A stretch of 64,000 nt of DNA, from assembly GCA_037126765.1 (NCBI GenBank), contig JBBCBC010000026.1, forward strand, positions 12,884,418 to 12,948,417, in the 5' to 3' direction. The notes beneath the pieces were generated by a model. It saw only the letters and a list, made by a program, of their open reading frames with translations, was not told the DNA's origin and did no database searches. How positions within the stretch are numbered: position 1 is the stretch's first letter; every line of letters begins with the position of its first letter. Position numbers and translations under genes: made by a program. The DNA comes from Stenogyne calaminthoides (taxonomy: Eukaryota; Streptophyta; Magnoliopsida; Lamiales; Lamiaceae). Below are positions 22,095 through 32,177 of this stretch, piece after piece.

Positions 22095-22937
22095 ATGAAG
22101 TTTGTTGATGATGGTGGTCCAATCGGTATTGAAGAACTATTTGAGCAGATGACTGACACTGAACAAACGACTAAGGATATGAGGATAATTGAAGAGCCAA
22201 AAGAAGCTGCCGATGAAGCTGTTGAGGGAGATGCGGCAGAGTCCCAATCAGCCAAGGCATTATCAGTCGAGCAAGTAATTGACCTGACTGCTGAGAGGAG
22301 TCATGCTGAAGATGTGGAGGTCGAAGGCCCCTCAACATCAGCAGGTCAGGTAGTTCCGATTCAGCAAACCTCTCCGAACTTTGAAGAAAATTTGATAAGA
22401 TACATCAAGAATACATTTCGTGCAAATATGGCACAAATGTTCCGAGACGATGTCAGTTTCTTCATTCCACAGACCTTGGAAACAGCCATCAGAACAGAAA
22501 GAGGAAATGTATCTACTCACTGCATGCGAATGAGTGAGGACTTGAGAGATACAACTGCTGATAAAATGATGGAAGTAAATCAGCAGATGGCTAAGATAGA
22601 AGACAACAGAAATCAGCAGTTCACACTGATGATGAACGAGAAAATGTCTCAGATGACCAAACTGCAAAATGATCTATCTGATGCAACGAAGAGGGTCAAT
22701 TCTGCTGCTGATAAGCTTGAGAGTATATTCGACAAGGTCAGCACTGTTGTGGATAAAGCCCATAGTTCTATGCTGGCAGTTGTTGAGCAAGCACAACCTG
22801 ATGCTGGGATTGAGTCTTCAGCCCTTAAGGATTTGCAGCAAGCTCTTACCCAGAAAATCAGTGACCTCAGTTCTGAACTGAGAACTCTTTTTGAGGGAAC
22901 CAAAAAGGGGGAAGAAGAGAAAGATGCTGAAGTATAG
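22095..22937 (+). pseudogene. Envelope-like protein, coiled-coil segment
   Basis: This 280-codon frame is acidic at first, then strongly alpha-helical with heptad spacing (MMEVNQQMAKIEDNRNQ, MSQMTKLQNDLSDATKRVN, LKDLQQALTQKISDLSSEL), typical of the C-terminal coiled coil of SIRE envelope-like proteins. Directly upstream in the same frame are two consecutive TAG codons (22089-22094) preceded by readable sequence, again CAG-to-TAG candidates. The frame ends in TAG at 22935-22937. Confidence 0.6.
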
Positions 22938-23645
22938 GGTAGACTAAACCAGGCTGAGAATTTTGTGGCTGGGATCCAGATCACTCTGGAAAAGAAAAGA
23001 CTGAAGAAATCGCTCAAGCAGCTGCAGAATTAGAGAAAGCTGAAGTTATTTCTTCTTCAACTGAATTTGATGAAGGAGCAAGAACTACCAAGAAAACTGA
23101 TGCTGCAAAAAAGAAGAAGTTGCTGGATCTTGCCGAGAAAAGAAAAGTTGAAGTGAAGAAGACAGCGGATCGAGAAATACAAAAGAAGCATGAGGATGCA
23201 TCAAGCCTAGAATAATCTTACAAAATGAAGAAGCGTGAAGAAAGGGCTTGTTGCTGAATCTGGAGAAGGATCGCACATCGTAGAGTCAGTCCTTCCTGGA
23301 GATGTGGATGTGATTGTTAAGCCTGATAAGAATATGGTGAAAGAATGGAAGCAAATCAAAGGTGAATGGTATATCTCGGCTTACATCAATTAGGTTATTC
23401 CTACCAATGTGGATAGAGATGAAATCTTTAGAGATTGGCTGAGTAACAAACATCCAGTATTCTTTGAATGCATTATGAGAGAGGCTAAGAAACTGAGCTG
23501 CATTCCAGTTGCCCCTGAGGTCGAAGTCATGGAATACAAGAAGACTCCGGATGGGAGGTTGGACAAGATTGCTTTCAATGCAACCCTGAACATGTGTTTG
23601 GCTCAAGATGACATCACTGAAGAACACAAGGCTGCAGAAAGTTAA
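22938..23645 (+). pseudogene. Envelope-like protein, C-terminal remnants
   Basis: Broken lysine-rich helical stretches (KKKLLDLAEKRKVEVKK, ADREIQKKHEDASSLE) precede a 78-codon frame at 23409-23645 (MDRDEIFRDWLSNKHPVFFE ... DDITEEHKAAES). Several stops and shifts separate them. They end 240 bp before the polypurine tract, consistent with being the tail of the envelope-like reading region. Confidence 0.5.
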
Positions 23646-23883
23646 AGCAAGACTCTTCGAAATGTGTGTTGTTTCAGTGGAAGAAAGATATTGAAGTAAT
23701 CAGAAGACTTCTATAAGATCAGATTAGGATATTCTCATTTTATACTTATAATGCTCACATTATCAATGAAATACCTTATCTTTCTGATCTTAAGACAAAC
23801 TCTCAGTGTCTTCTAATTTACTGTCTTTTCTTTATCTTTAAATATTATTCAGCATACTTTCTGGTTAATGTTTTGGTTCCATA

Positions 23884-23897
23884 AAAAAGGGGGAAAT
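23884..23897 (+). other. Polypurine tract of the SIRE-like element
   Basis: AAAAAAGGGGGAAAT immediately precedes the TGTTGAG start of the 3' LTR, the standard plus-strand primer site. It fixes the element's orientation. Confidence 0.85.
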
Positions 23898-25343
23898 TGT
23901 TGAGAAATTTGTAGTTTTGATGGAAGTTCCAAAACAGTTGTAATAGGACTAGTCTAGCCTGTTAGTCGACTGATGAATTGTTAGGAAACCAGCTGAACAT
24001 GTTAGACAGCTGATGGAATAGACTAGGTCACATATTGAGGGGGACTCAATATGTATAAGCTTAGATTGAAGATCAGCAGATGTAGAAGATCAGCAGATGT
24101 AGAAGATCAACAGACACAGAAGATCGGAAGACCTATTCTATTGGGACATCAGTAGAGTCGATAGGTTGAAGCTAAGACAACCATATAAGAAGACTCAAGG
24201 TAATCTGATCTGTAGGATACTGATCAGATCAAGCAAATCAGAAGTATAATAAGTGTATCTACTTATCCAGAACATACAATGCAAATCAGACCAGAAGAAT
24301 GTCAACATAGTTGGCTTTACAAGATGCCGAATAAGTGTACTTGTTAGCCACTAAGGAATCGACACGTATATACGAAATCTGACGACGCATGATATGGCAT
24401 ATCAGGGCAACAGCTAGAAAGGACAAAGTTGCACAAAGACGACATGGCCTTCCTAAGCACGTCAAGTCAGACCTGCAAGCTACCTAAAATAGCTTGACAT
24501 TCAAATTGCTCTCCAATGGCTCTTTGATTTTATGGTCTATAAATATGGGATCAACCTTCAGAGTAAGGTTACGGAAATAATCTACAAGCTCAAGCAAGCT
24601 CAATTTCCGCACGAATAACACAAATACAAGAATATTTTCTAAGTGTTCATCCCATAGTTCTTAGCATAGAAATCTATTCCTTTAACCTTAGACTACTTAA
24701 ATACTATGATAGATTTCCAGTTGGAACACAACAAATCTTATACTCAAACCAAGTGTTGGGTTAAGTTTGTTTAGCAATATTTCAGACTAGGGTTTCTAGT
24801 TCTGACTTCTAGGATTGGTTGAGTGAGAACTCTTGAAACATCTGTTGTACTGTGTTGGACTAACACATTAATCTAAGTCCAGTTGGTTAGTTGGTGCCCC
24901 TGCTGATATGGAAGAGTGGACGTAGGACAAGTTGTCCGAACCACTATAAATCTTGTGTGCATTTACCTGCTTTACACATCTTACGCACTACCTGTTTAAG
25001 TATTACATGCATATTCTAAGTTTGGATCAGATTTGCACCAAGCAACTGATTTGATCAGTTTGACATTTTGTCATCTGATCTGAAACAGATTACTTAGAAC
25101 CTGATTTAGTAAACTAGTTTTTCACACGAGTTAAACTTGTCTTCCGCACATTAGTTAAGCTGATAGACACCGAACTGATCTGCTCTCAAGCGATAAGTAA
25201 GTTGAATATCAGTCCAAACTGATTCACTCGTACTCTGATCAGGCAAACTTGCTTATCACATCTGATCCCACGAAAAAGTTGCAGAAATCTATTCACCCCT
25301 CCCCTCTAGACTTCTGCCTCACTAAAATCCGTCGGGACCTACA
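23898..25343 (+). mobile_element. 3' LTR of the SIRE-like element
   Basis: The LTR starts TGTTGAGAAATTTGTAGTTT and ends GGGACCTACA, 1446 bp. A TATA-like TCTATAAATATGGG lies at about 24537-24550. The U3 part contains direct GATCAGCAGATGTAGAA repeats near 24072-24110. The same LTR family, clearly diverged, occurs at 61966-63474. The five bases after the end are TCTAG. The partner site is lost with the 5' end. Confidence 0.85.
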
Positions 25344-25601
25344 TCTAGTAATGAGAAAGCAGAAGATGAGGCAGTTAAGAAAAAAATAGGATATTTAATA
25401 AATATTAAGAATAATGAGAAATAAAAAATTTGAATTAGCAGAATTTTGATAGTGTTACGTAATAAATCAAGGGTGATTGTATTTTATAAAAGAAAAATGA
25501 AGCAAGTAAACCAAAAAATTGTTAAAGCAAGAAAGGTAAATGGGCTGGGCTGAAAAAAACAAAAAAAAAGGTCCCGGTTAAAAAAAAAATCCTTAATTTT
25601 C

Positions 25602-25637
25602 CAGTTTCAGTTTCAGTTTCAGTTTCAGTTTCAGTTT
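25602..25637. repeat. (CAGTTT)6 microsatellite
   Basis: Six perfect head-to-tail copies of the hexamer CAGTTT lie about 500 bp upstream of the PORR gene start, probably in its promoter or 5' leader. Such a tract is likely length-polymorphic. Confidence 0.9.
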
Positions 25638-25639
25638 CT

Positions 25640-26113
25640 TGAATCGGCTGCCATCGCCCCCGCCTCCCATACACTATCTGACCACCTCTGTTCCCTCTCA
25701 CGCCACCCGCTCTCTTTCTCCCTCAGATCTCTGGTAAAGTTACGCTCTCCTTCTCTTTTCTTTTTTGACGCCAGAATCGAAATTCGTTAATTTCAACTGA
25801 TTTTTACCAAAAATAATATATGATGATTGGCGTGGGCAGTTGGTACATACAAGGTTGGGGTATTTGTGTTCCTGGGTCCTGATTGGGCCTTGTTATTTTT
25901 TACTTGGAAGAATCGAATCGACTGGGAACAACCGACTGTTGTTTAAGATTCGGCTTCAAAATTCCCACACTGGATAGACTAATCCTCAGTCTTTTTAGGC
26001 GTATGTGAAGCTGTGATTGGAGAATCATTCATTCCCCAATTATTTGGTATACTGATAATCCACTGTCTAGCGCACCCCACCTGTTTGATAAAATGCGCAG
26101 CTGATAGTAATTA
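25640..26113 (+). promoter_or_regulatory. Probable 5' leader with intron of the PORR gene
   Basis: CT-rich sequence at 25650-25733 (CCTCCCATACACTATC, TCTCTTTCTCCCTCAG) looks like a plant 5' leader. It is followed by a GTAAAG donor at 25734. A CGCAG acceptor ends at 26100, 13 bp before the ATG at 26114. A leader intron of about 367 bp is therefore plausible, consistent with GT-AG rules, but not proven. Confidence 0.45.
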
Positions 26114-27547
26114 ATGGCACTACTCTGCGTTTCACCCATTTCTACACCCGCCCTATCACTTCAATCCAATTTCTTCCACCCTGTGCGTAAACTTGGAAGA
26201 GTTAATATCCCAAGCTCAAATTCAAATTCTGGTGGTGTAATTAAGTGTTGTTCATCTCCTCATCCTTACAAACTAGTCCGTGATCCTCGGTTAGACAAGC
26301 ATGTGGTAAAGCAAAACAGAATGCGTTTTGTACAGAAGCTCAAGACTCTCCTCCTTTCAAAACCCAAGCACTTCATGCCTATTCAAGTCCTCTACAAATG
26401 CCGCTCTTTCTTGTCTCTGCCAAAACCACGATCCGTCTTATCCATGATCCGACGTTACCCCACTATTTTCGAGCCTTTCACTGTCCCGACGCCACCCACA
26501 CCTTCCCATGCCACCGAGCCGCTGTCCCAACTCTGTGTCCGTCTCACACCAGCTGCTGCCGCCCTCGCAGAGAAGGAATCCCATCTTAAGAAATCCATGG
26601 CTCTTTCTTTGGCTGCTAAACTCCAAAAGCTGTTAATGCTTGCATCCCCCTATAACAGGATTTTGTTGTCAAAGCTCGCGCATTTAGGCACCGATCTCGG
26701 TCTTCCCATTAACTTCCGCTCGCGCCTTTGCAATGATCATCTGGATAAGTTTAGGGTCGTCGACACTAGTTACGGACGTGCACTTGAGCTTGTTTCTTGG
26801 GATCCTAAGTTGGCTAGTGTTTTACCGTCTCGTGGTGAAGAAAATCCCGTCGGGCTGATAGTAGATAGACCGCTGAAATTCAAGCATTTGAGACTCCGGA
26901 AGGGGCTAAACATCAAGAGGCAGCACTATGAGTATCTTATAAAGTTCAAGGAACTCCCAGACGTGTGCCCTTACAACACTAATCCAACAGAGCTGGTGAA
27001 AGAGTCGATGAAGGCGGAGAAGAGAGCTTGTAGTGTGGTGAGGGAGGTTTTAGGGATGGCGGTGGAGAAGAGGACTCTGGTGGACCATTTGACGCATTTT
27101 AGGAAGGATTTTGGGTTGCCAAACAAGCTGAGAGGAATGCTGGTGAGGCACCCTGAGTTGTTCTATGTGAGCTTAAAGGGGCAAAGGGACACTGTGTTTC
27201 TTGTGGAGGGATATAATGATAAGGGCGCACTTGTCGAAAAGGATGAAATACTGGTAATAAAAGATGAGATGACGAAGCTAATAAGACAAGGAAAGATGTT
27301 GCGTAGAGAGATTAGGAAGAGGGAGTGCTTCTTCTCTGAAACTAATTTGGACATTCAACAAGATCATGAGGAGCATTATTATGACTGTGAAGATGGATTG
27401 GATGATTTATTCCAACTAGAGGATACTAGTTCAGAGGATGAGGGGGAGGAAGATGAAAATTATTATGAGAAATTAATATGGTATGGAGGAGAGAAAGGGG
27501 AATTTTGGAGTGCAGAAACAGAAACTCAAGGTTCAGGGCCCTGGTAG
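26114..27547 (+). CDS. PORR-domain organellar RNA-binding protein (WTF1/RPD1 family)
   Basis: This intact, single-exon, 477-residue protein is the best host gene in the window. Residues ~1-48 are Ser/Pro-rich with few acidic residues, like a chloroplast or mitochondrial targeting peptide. The PORR domain (plant organelle RNA recognition, formerly DUF860) spans ~52-385: YKLVRDPRLDKHV, MIRRYPTIFEPF, MLASPYNRILLSKLAHLGTD, FRVVDTSYGRALELVSWD and GMLVRHPELFYVSLKGQRDT, a diagnostic run. The tail (~420-450) is highly acidic. Family members bind organellar introns or transcripts and promote group II intron splicing. The specific target of this one cannot be told. The frame is open throughout, codon use differs from the flanking transposons, and the ATG fits the family start. 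It is the upstream gene in a small island between retrotransposons. Confidence 0.93.
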   Translation: MALLCVSPISTPALSLQSNFFHPVRKLGRVNIPSSNSNSGGVIKCCSSPHPYKLVRDPRLDKHVVKQNRMRFVQKLKTLLLSKPKHFMPIQVLYKCRSFLSLPKPRSVLSMIRRYPTIFEPFTVPTPPTPSHATEPLSQLCVRLTPAAAALAEKESHLKKSMALSLAAKLQKLLMLASPYNRILLSKLAHLGTDLGLPINFRSRLCNDHLDKFRVVDTSYGRALELVSWDPKLASVLPSRGEENPVGLIVDRPLKFKHLRLRKGLNIKRQHYEYLIKFKELPDVCPYNTNPTELVKESMKAEKRACSVVREVLGMAVEKRTLVDHLTHFRKDFGLPNKLRGMLVRHPELFYVSLKGQRDTVFLVEGYNDKGALVEKDEILVIKDEMTKLIRQGKMLRREIRKRECFFSETNLDIQQDHEEHYYDCEDGLDDLFQLEDTSSEDEGEEDENYYEKLIWYGGEKGEFWSAETETQGSGPW

Positions 27548-27599
27548 ACTGGAAAACCAAAACAAAAATGTGCAAATCTCCTATATTACTAATAGACAG

Positions 27600-28560
27600 T
27601 TTTTTTTTTTTAAGCTGATGTGTCAACACTACATTGATTTAACTTACGTGTCATTCTATGAGAAGTTTAATACACATGTCATTAATAAAAGTCATATGTG
27701 TCATCTTATGTGTCATTTTGTTTTAATTTATTTCTGTTTCAGTAAAATAGAATACAAAACCTAGCTTTTTTTCCTTGCCACCTCCTCCTCCCGTCGTGCC
27801 TTTTTCTTGATGTCTGCCTCTTGCCGCTCGAATCTCAGTTCTCTTGCCGCTGTTCGTCGTCTCAATTTCTCAGTTAATTTGGTTGGTTTAATTTTTATTT
27901 GTATATTCTTTTTGATGTTGAGATATATTCACCTCACTTACAATACTTTTTGATGTTGAGATACATTCACTCTCATTACAATACTTTTTTGTAATATTCT
28001 CTCAGATTATTGGTTTTCAGGATTATTAGTTTTGGGCCAGTGACGAGTGATGATTTGAAGAGTGTACAATCTGAGAATTCAAGATATGTTATTCCTCCTT
28101 TCTTAGCCGATTTTCTTGGTTTAAATTTGTATTTGTTGATTTTTTTTTAATTAAAGTTGCATCTAGATTATTAGCGTTTTCTTGAAACATATGATTGGAT
28201 CTATAGTTATTGAAGAGTATATTTAGGTATTCTTCTGAACCACTTACAGTTTAGGACAACATCTATGGCCTTTTTTGTTGGTCTTGATTTTATGACCTTG
28301 TTTGTTGGTCTTGATTTTTAGGACAGATTTCAGGTGTTCAAACCTTCAATCTTCATCCCAGATTCTATAGGTTGCCAAGATTAATGTAAAATTCTATTTT
28401 GTGATGGCCTTAATTTTGTGAAGGTCATTTCCAATTTCATTTTTTCTGGTTGTGCTGGTATAAACTAGAGTTGCAGGCTACCTTATATTGTCTTGGCATC
28501 TTTATGATTTTTTTTTTCTAGATGAAGGATGAAAAACTGTATCCCTAAAGATTCTTCTTT
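27600..28560. other. Downstream flank of the PORR gene; possible leader of a second gene
   Basis: TGTGTCAT-type words recur at about 27618-27720, and a 38-bp direct duplication (TTTTTGATGTTGAGATA... ) occurs at 27911 and 27949. Between 27775 and 27860 a CT-rich stretch with an ATG (MSASCRSNLSSLAAVRRLNF) resembles a plant 5' leader or first exon. It could belong to the gene with exons at 30903-32089, but no splice path was established. Confidence 0.35.
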
Positions 28561-28596
28561 TCATTCAAATTTATGTGGACCAATTCATGTCTTCCT

Positions 28597-29207
28597 CATA
28601 GTTATTAATGGCGCAAGGCGCCACAAGGTGCGAAACAGCGCCTAGCGCCTTAGGCGCCCCTCTTGCATCCCTGGAAAAAACAACATAAGACCTTGATAAT
28701 TTCTTAGTAAACCTAACCATTGCTTCTGTAGCAATACCCCAAGTCAAATTTTCACCTTGGTGAACCAACTCATCTTCATCTTCCATTAGACCAACCATCC
28801 ACTCATTGCTTTCATCTATATCCCTCAAAGAGATAGGATCAATGTGATTACGTGAGTCATACCGATTACCGATGCTTCAACGCACGATTATACTTGATAA
28901 AAAGTGAATCTTGAAACCCTAGATGCGTTTCACTTAAATATTAAGACTTAAGAGATAATATTTTTTATTATTCTGATGTTATTTGACAAATAAAAAAATG
29001 TTTATTTTTTTTTCAAACCCTAGATGTACGCAAGGCACGCCTTAGGCGCGCCTTTTGCCCGAGTCAAGGCGGCGAAAGGCGCCGAAAGGCGCCCCCAGGC
29101 GAGCGCCCAGAAAATCCCAACCGCCTGGACCTATAGCAGGCGAGGTGGCTAGCGCCCCGAGCGCCGTGCGCCTTAGGCGCGCCTCGGGCGCGCCTTTAAT
29201 AACTATG
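28597..29207. mobile_element. Non-autonomous hAT element with 8-bp TSD
   Basis: The terminal inverted repeats are CATAGTTATTAATGGCGC at the left and the complement of CATAGTTATTAAAGGCGCGC at the right. The 8-bp target duplication GTCTTCCT lies at 28589-28596 and 29208-29215, diagnostic for hAT elements. Ends are GC-rich and full of GGCGC/GCGCC words, giving strong hairpin potential. The interior keeps a transposase scrap on the minus strand. Confidence 0.92.
28690..28830 (-). pseudogene. hAT transposase C-terminal scrap
   Basis: The minus-strand reading DIDESNEWMVGLMEDEDELV ... GENLTWGIATEA resembles the extreme C-terminus of plant hAT transposases (acidic tail ending in a D/N-L-TW motif). 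It lies inside the 611-bp hAT element and is what remains after internal deletion. It has no catalytic residues. Confidence 0.6.
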
Positions 29208-29215
29208 GTCTTCCT

Positions 29216-30890
29216 AAATTAGTTCGTTACAAATAATTTATCTTGTGCTTCTTCTTTAGATACTCTATTTTTGTGCTCTTTTGACAAAATTGTTAGTTAA
29301 AATTTTATGAATAGTTTTAGATTTTTTTATGTAAACAACAATTAACAGCATGCATTGTTTTGACGTTATTCCATTAAAATGATTTCATATTGATCAGCTA
29401 TTCTTTTGGGGAAAACAATTCCTATACTCTCTCAGGTAACTCTATTTGATTTATTTTTCTTTTGGCATCGAATATAGAATTTTGTACTAATAGATGTAAA
29501 AAATATTGATTTATTTTTCTTCTGATTTATTATTTGTTGCTATTTTTTTTTTCTTTTTCCTTTTTAATAAAACCAAATTATGCGAAACACACATTTTTTT
29601 CTATATATTTTTCTGTGCATGTAGATATATTCTCTCTTACAAATCTTCTGAACTTAAAATATGAATGTCGACTGTCTTCTATGGTGAGTCTACATGCTCT
29701 TCCGACAAAATCACCTAAGTTTAAATCTCTCGATCTCTCAGCTAGACTGACAAGATCGTTGCTGCATATTTTTGTTGAGTTTTTCTGCTCTTTGTTATTC
29801 AGTTCCTGTTTTAAAGTACATCGCTCTGTTTTCCAGTAGTCTATTTTTAAGCACATTGCTTCCTTTCATCAGTGATTCTGGTTTTATCTATTATTTGTGG
29901 CTTCTTCTGTGGTTTCTTTTGAACTATTTTAAAGCTCGGTTGACCTGTTTTCTTGCTTCCTTTAATCATGTTGTCAATGCTTTGTTCTGTTAATTTGTTT
30001 TGTAGAAAGTAGTGTAATCATATGTTTTGTTTCTATACATCATTCTGAGCAAACATTTAAGTTTGTTTTCAACGAATCCTCTATGGTTTAATTTTCTCAT
30101 GGTATGTTTGATGAACAGATCCTTTGTTAAATAGTAAACATTCTACTCTTAATTTTACTCCCTTTTCTTTTATATATTGACAGTAGATCTCACTATAATC
30201 TGAACCTGTTTTTTCCATTGTTATATAATGATTGGACTCAATGTTGCCTCTTTTTTTGGTTAATTATTTTCTTGGCATTATAGACCAGATATTGTTTACA
30301 ATTGAGATATGTTTAGTTTCATGTTGTATAGTTTGTATATATTCAACGAAGTGCGTCTAATCTTCTGTCTTTTTTTCTATGTTACTTGCAGAAATTTATT
30401 CTCTAATAGCCTTACATGATTTGTTACAAGGAAGTCAAGTACGTTCGTCAAGAACTGCCTCATTTCAACCATTACATCTCCAATCTCTAAATATTTTCAT
30501 CATTGGTTCATGTATGTGATTGTTGGATTACTTATTTTATGATAGATTGTTGGATTACTTATTTTATCAGCGTTATTTGATTGAGTGTATATGATTGACA
30601 CTTTATGAATTAATTTATGGCGAATTAATTTCTGGTGTTGTTTCATAGTTTGTAGGCCTTCTTCACGGACTTTATCTTGGAAACGATCACTATTAGTATA
30701 ATTTTTTACCATGTCGAGCGTGATTTATTATAGTAGATTTTTTTTAAATACGATTTAAGACAGATCATGATACCAACTAAATATGATTTATATAAGATTA
30801 TTTGTGTTTTAGCCTGATTTTATATATGCTCATTTTCATTCAGTAGGGCTTCTTTTACTCTTATTAAAATTAGGGTTTTTGCTGCCTTAA
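29216..30890. other. T-rich intron-like or intergenic DNA
   Basis: Plus-strand sequence is markedly T-rich with many TTTTCTT/GCAG and GTAAG-like words, typical of plant introns or leaders. No coding domain is recognised. CTTGCAG at about 30385-30391 followed by AAATTTATTCTC could be an acceptor, but no conserved reading supports it. Confidence 0.35.
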
Positions 30891-30902
30891 AACAGAGCCT
30901 TG

Positions 30903-32089
30903 ATGAGGTGTATGAGTAAGATACTCTTTCTATGTGGACATAATCAAAGAGCACTAATAACATTTATATATATTCTCAACAGTGATTTTATGAAGTCTAT
31001 GAATGGCTCTGAGGATGAGGTGAGTTTTCTTAGTAATATCAACATGTTTTTTTAAATTTCCTTGTGTCCTTTTAAAGCTGGGATCGGCCTTAATTAGCCG
31101 TTAAGCTCTACATGCAATTATTGGGATTAAATATGGTTATGGTATTAGGATATTGTTTATCATTTTGAGAAAATATGGAGAGCATGTATTACAGGTGCTA
31201 CCTGTAACCTATTCACTTAATAAGTTTTCTCGATTTTTTATGCAGGTTACTACTAAAGTCCGTGGAGGTATTTTTGTTGAATCTGGGTCTGACTTGCGGA
31301 AGATTTTGCGAGTTGATACATGCACTGCACGGGCAACTGCACTTGAGACACACGAGGCTATGCTTCCTGTTCACCGAAGTCGTATTCGTATAGGAGAATT
31401 GCTCTTCTTAATATCAGGTTTACTCTCTCTTTTGACTAGTAGTTTTTCTTTTCCTATTATATCTGTTCAAAATTTTATGGCTTATTTCCTCACACATGTT
31501 TAATGTTAATCTTTTTTTAGCCAAGATATGCAATCTCACCTTTGTTGATTCTTTGATCATCTAGGTTCACAAGAATTCTCAAGTAAATTTAGTTTGTCAT
31601 TTACCCTCGTGTGCTGAATTTTATTCTTGTGTGGCGCAAAGTGAGACATACTGCAAATTCTACTCATATATTTTCATTCACTTTCTTTACCTTATAATAT
31701 CTTCTAATTGAAGATCTTTTTCCTTTTGTTATAGCAAACATAGTGATTATTTTTGGTTCCATTTGTTGCTTTGCTACTTTTGTATTATCATGTCACCTTG
31801 TAATGTAAGATTTGCACCATATATGAATTCCCTTTTAATAACTGATTGTTCCTGTATTTCAGGGTATAATGAAACAAACTGCTTACGTTGGAGACTGGAA
31901 CAACAAGAGATGAAACATTTCTTGATAGCACAAAATAGTTCAATTCAATGTTGTGTGAAGAAAAAAAGTAGCTCTAATGTAATTTTAAATGCTAAGAACA
32001 AATTCTTTTATGACAAATTAGTTACTTTTTCATTCATTTTGATCTCTTCTATTTTTATTATAGTTTTCCTTTTTCCTTTTTGGTGTTGA
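30903..32089 (+). CDS. Unrecognised multi-exon gene (candidate, 146 aa model)
   Basis: Four phase-compatible exons can be read: 30903-30907 (ATG AG), 30983-31019, 31246-31417 and 31863-32089. Donors (GTGTAT, GTGAGT, GTTTAC) and AG acceptors (CAACAG, TGCAG, TTTCAG) are present. The joined reading contains FMKSMNGSEDE, TTKVRGGIFVESGSDLRKIL, ALETHEAMLPVHRSRIRIGE and CLRWRLEQQEMKHFLIA. Composition is protein-like and not low-complexity. The last ~30 residues are hydrophobic (SFILISSIFIIVFLFPFW), either a tail anchor or read-through into an intron at a GTAATT near 31978. I do not recognise the family. It may be a real small gene, or part of a longer or broken one. The first exon is the least certain. 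Confidence 0.5.
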
Positions 32090-32177
32090 TCTTTCATTGG
32101 TCGTATGGATGAATATTAATTGTTTTCTACAATTCACTCTCTCCCATTTATTATTTACGTCATTTATTGGTCATAAC

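Larger units (their letters stand above)
13236..25343 (+). mobile_element. SIRE-type Ty1/copia retrotransposon, 5'-truncated
   Basis: The element runs gag remnant, protease, integrase, reverse transcriptase, RNase H, an envelope-like region, polypurine tract and 3' LTR. Domain order with integrase before RT makes it Ty1/copia. The extra long reading region after RNase H is characteristic of the SIRE/Maximus lineage. The 5' LTR and most of gag are absent: the left edge abuts the 72-bp array. A 1.9-kb foreign insertion splits RT at 16596-18487. Coding regions hold many in-frame TAG codons where CAG is expected, suggesting decay of methylated cytosines. A second member of the family begins at 61966. 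Confidence 0.85.

Noticed and set aside
21495..22255. Additional frames overlapping the envelope-like region on both strands
   Set aside because: They are shadows of the plus-strand envelope-like reading, which has the coherent composition and family resemblance.
29534..29993. Hydrophobic plus-strand frames near 29.5-30.0 kb
   Set aside because: Composition follows T-rich intron-like DNA. No conserved motif and an overlapping antisense frame of similar length.
31153..31245. Extending the 31246 exon upstream to an ATG at 31153
   Set aside because: The sequence before 31246 is T-rich with a clear TGCAG acceptor, and only the spliced reading continues the phase from 30983-31019.
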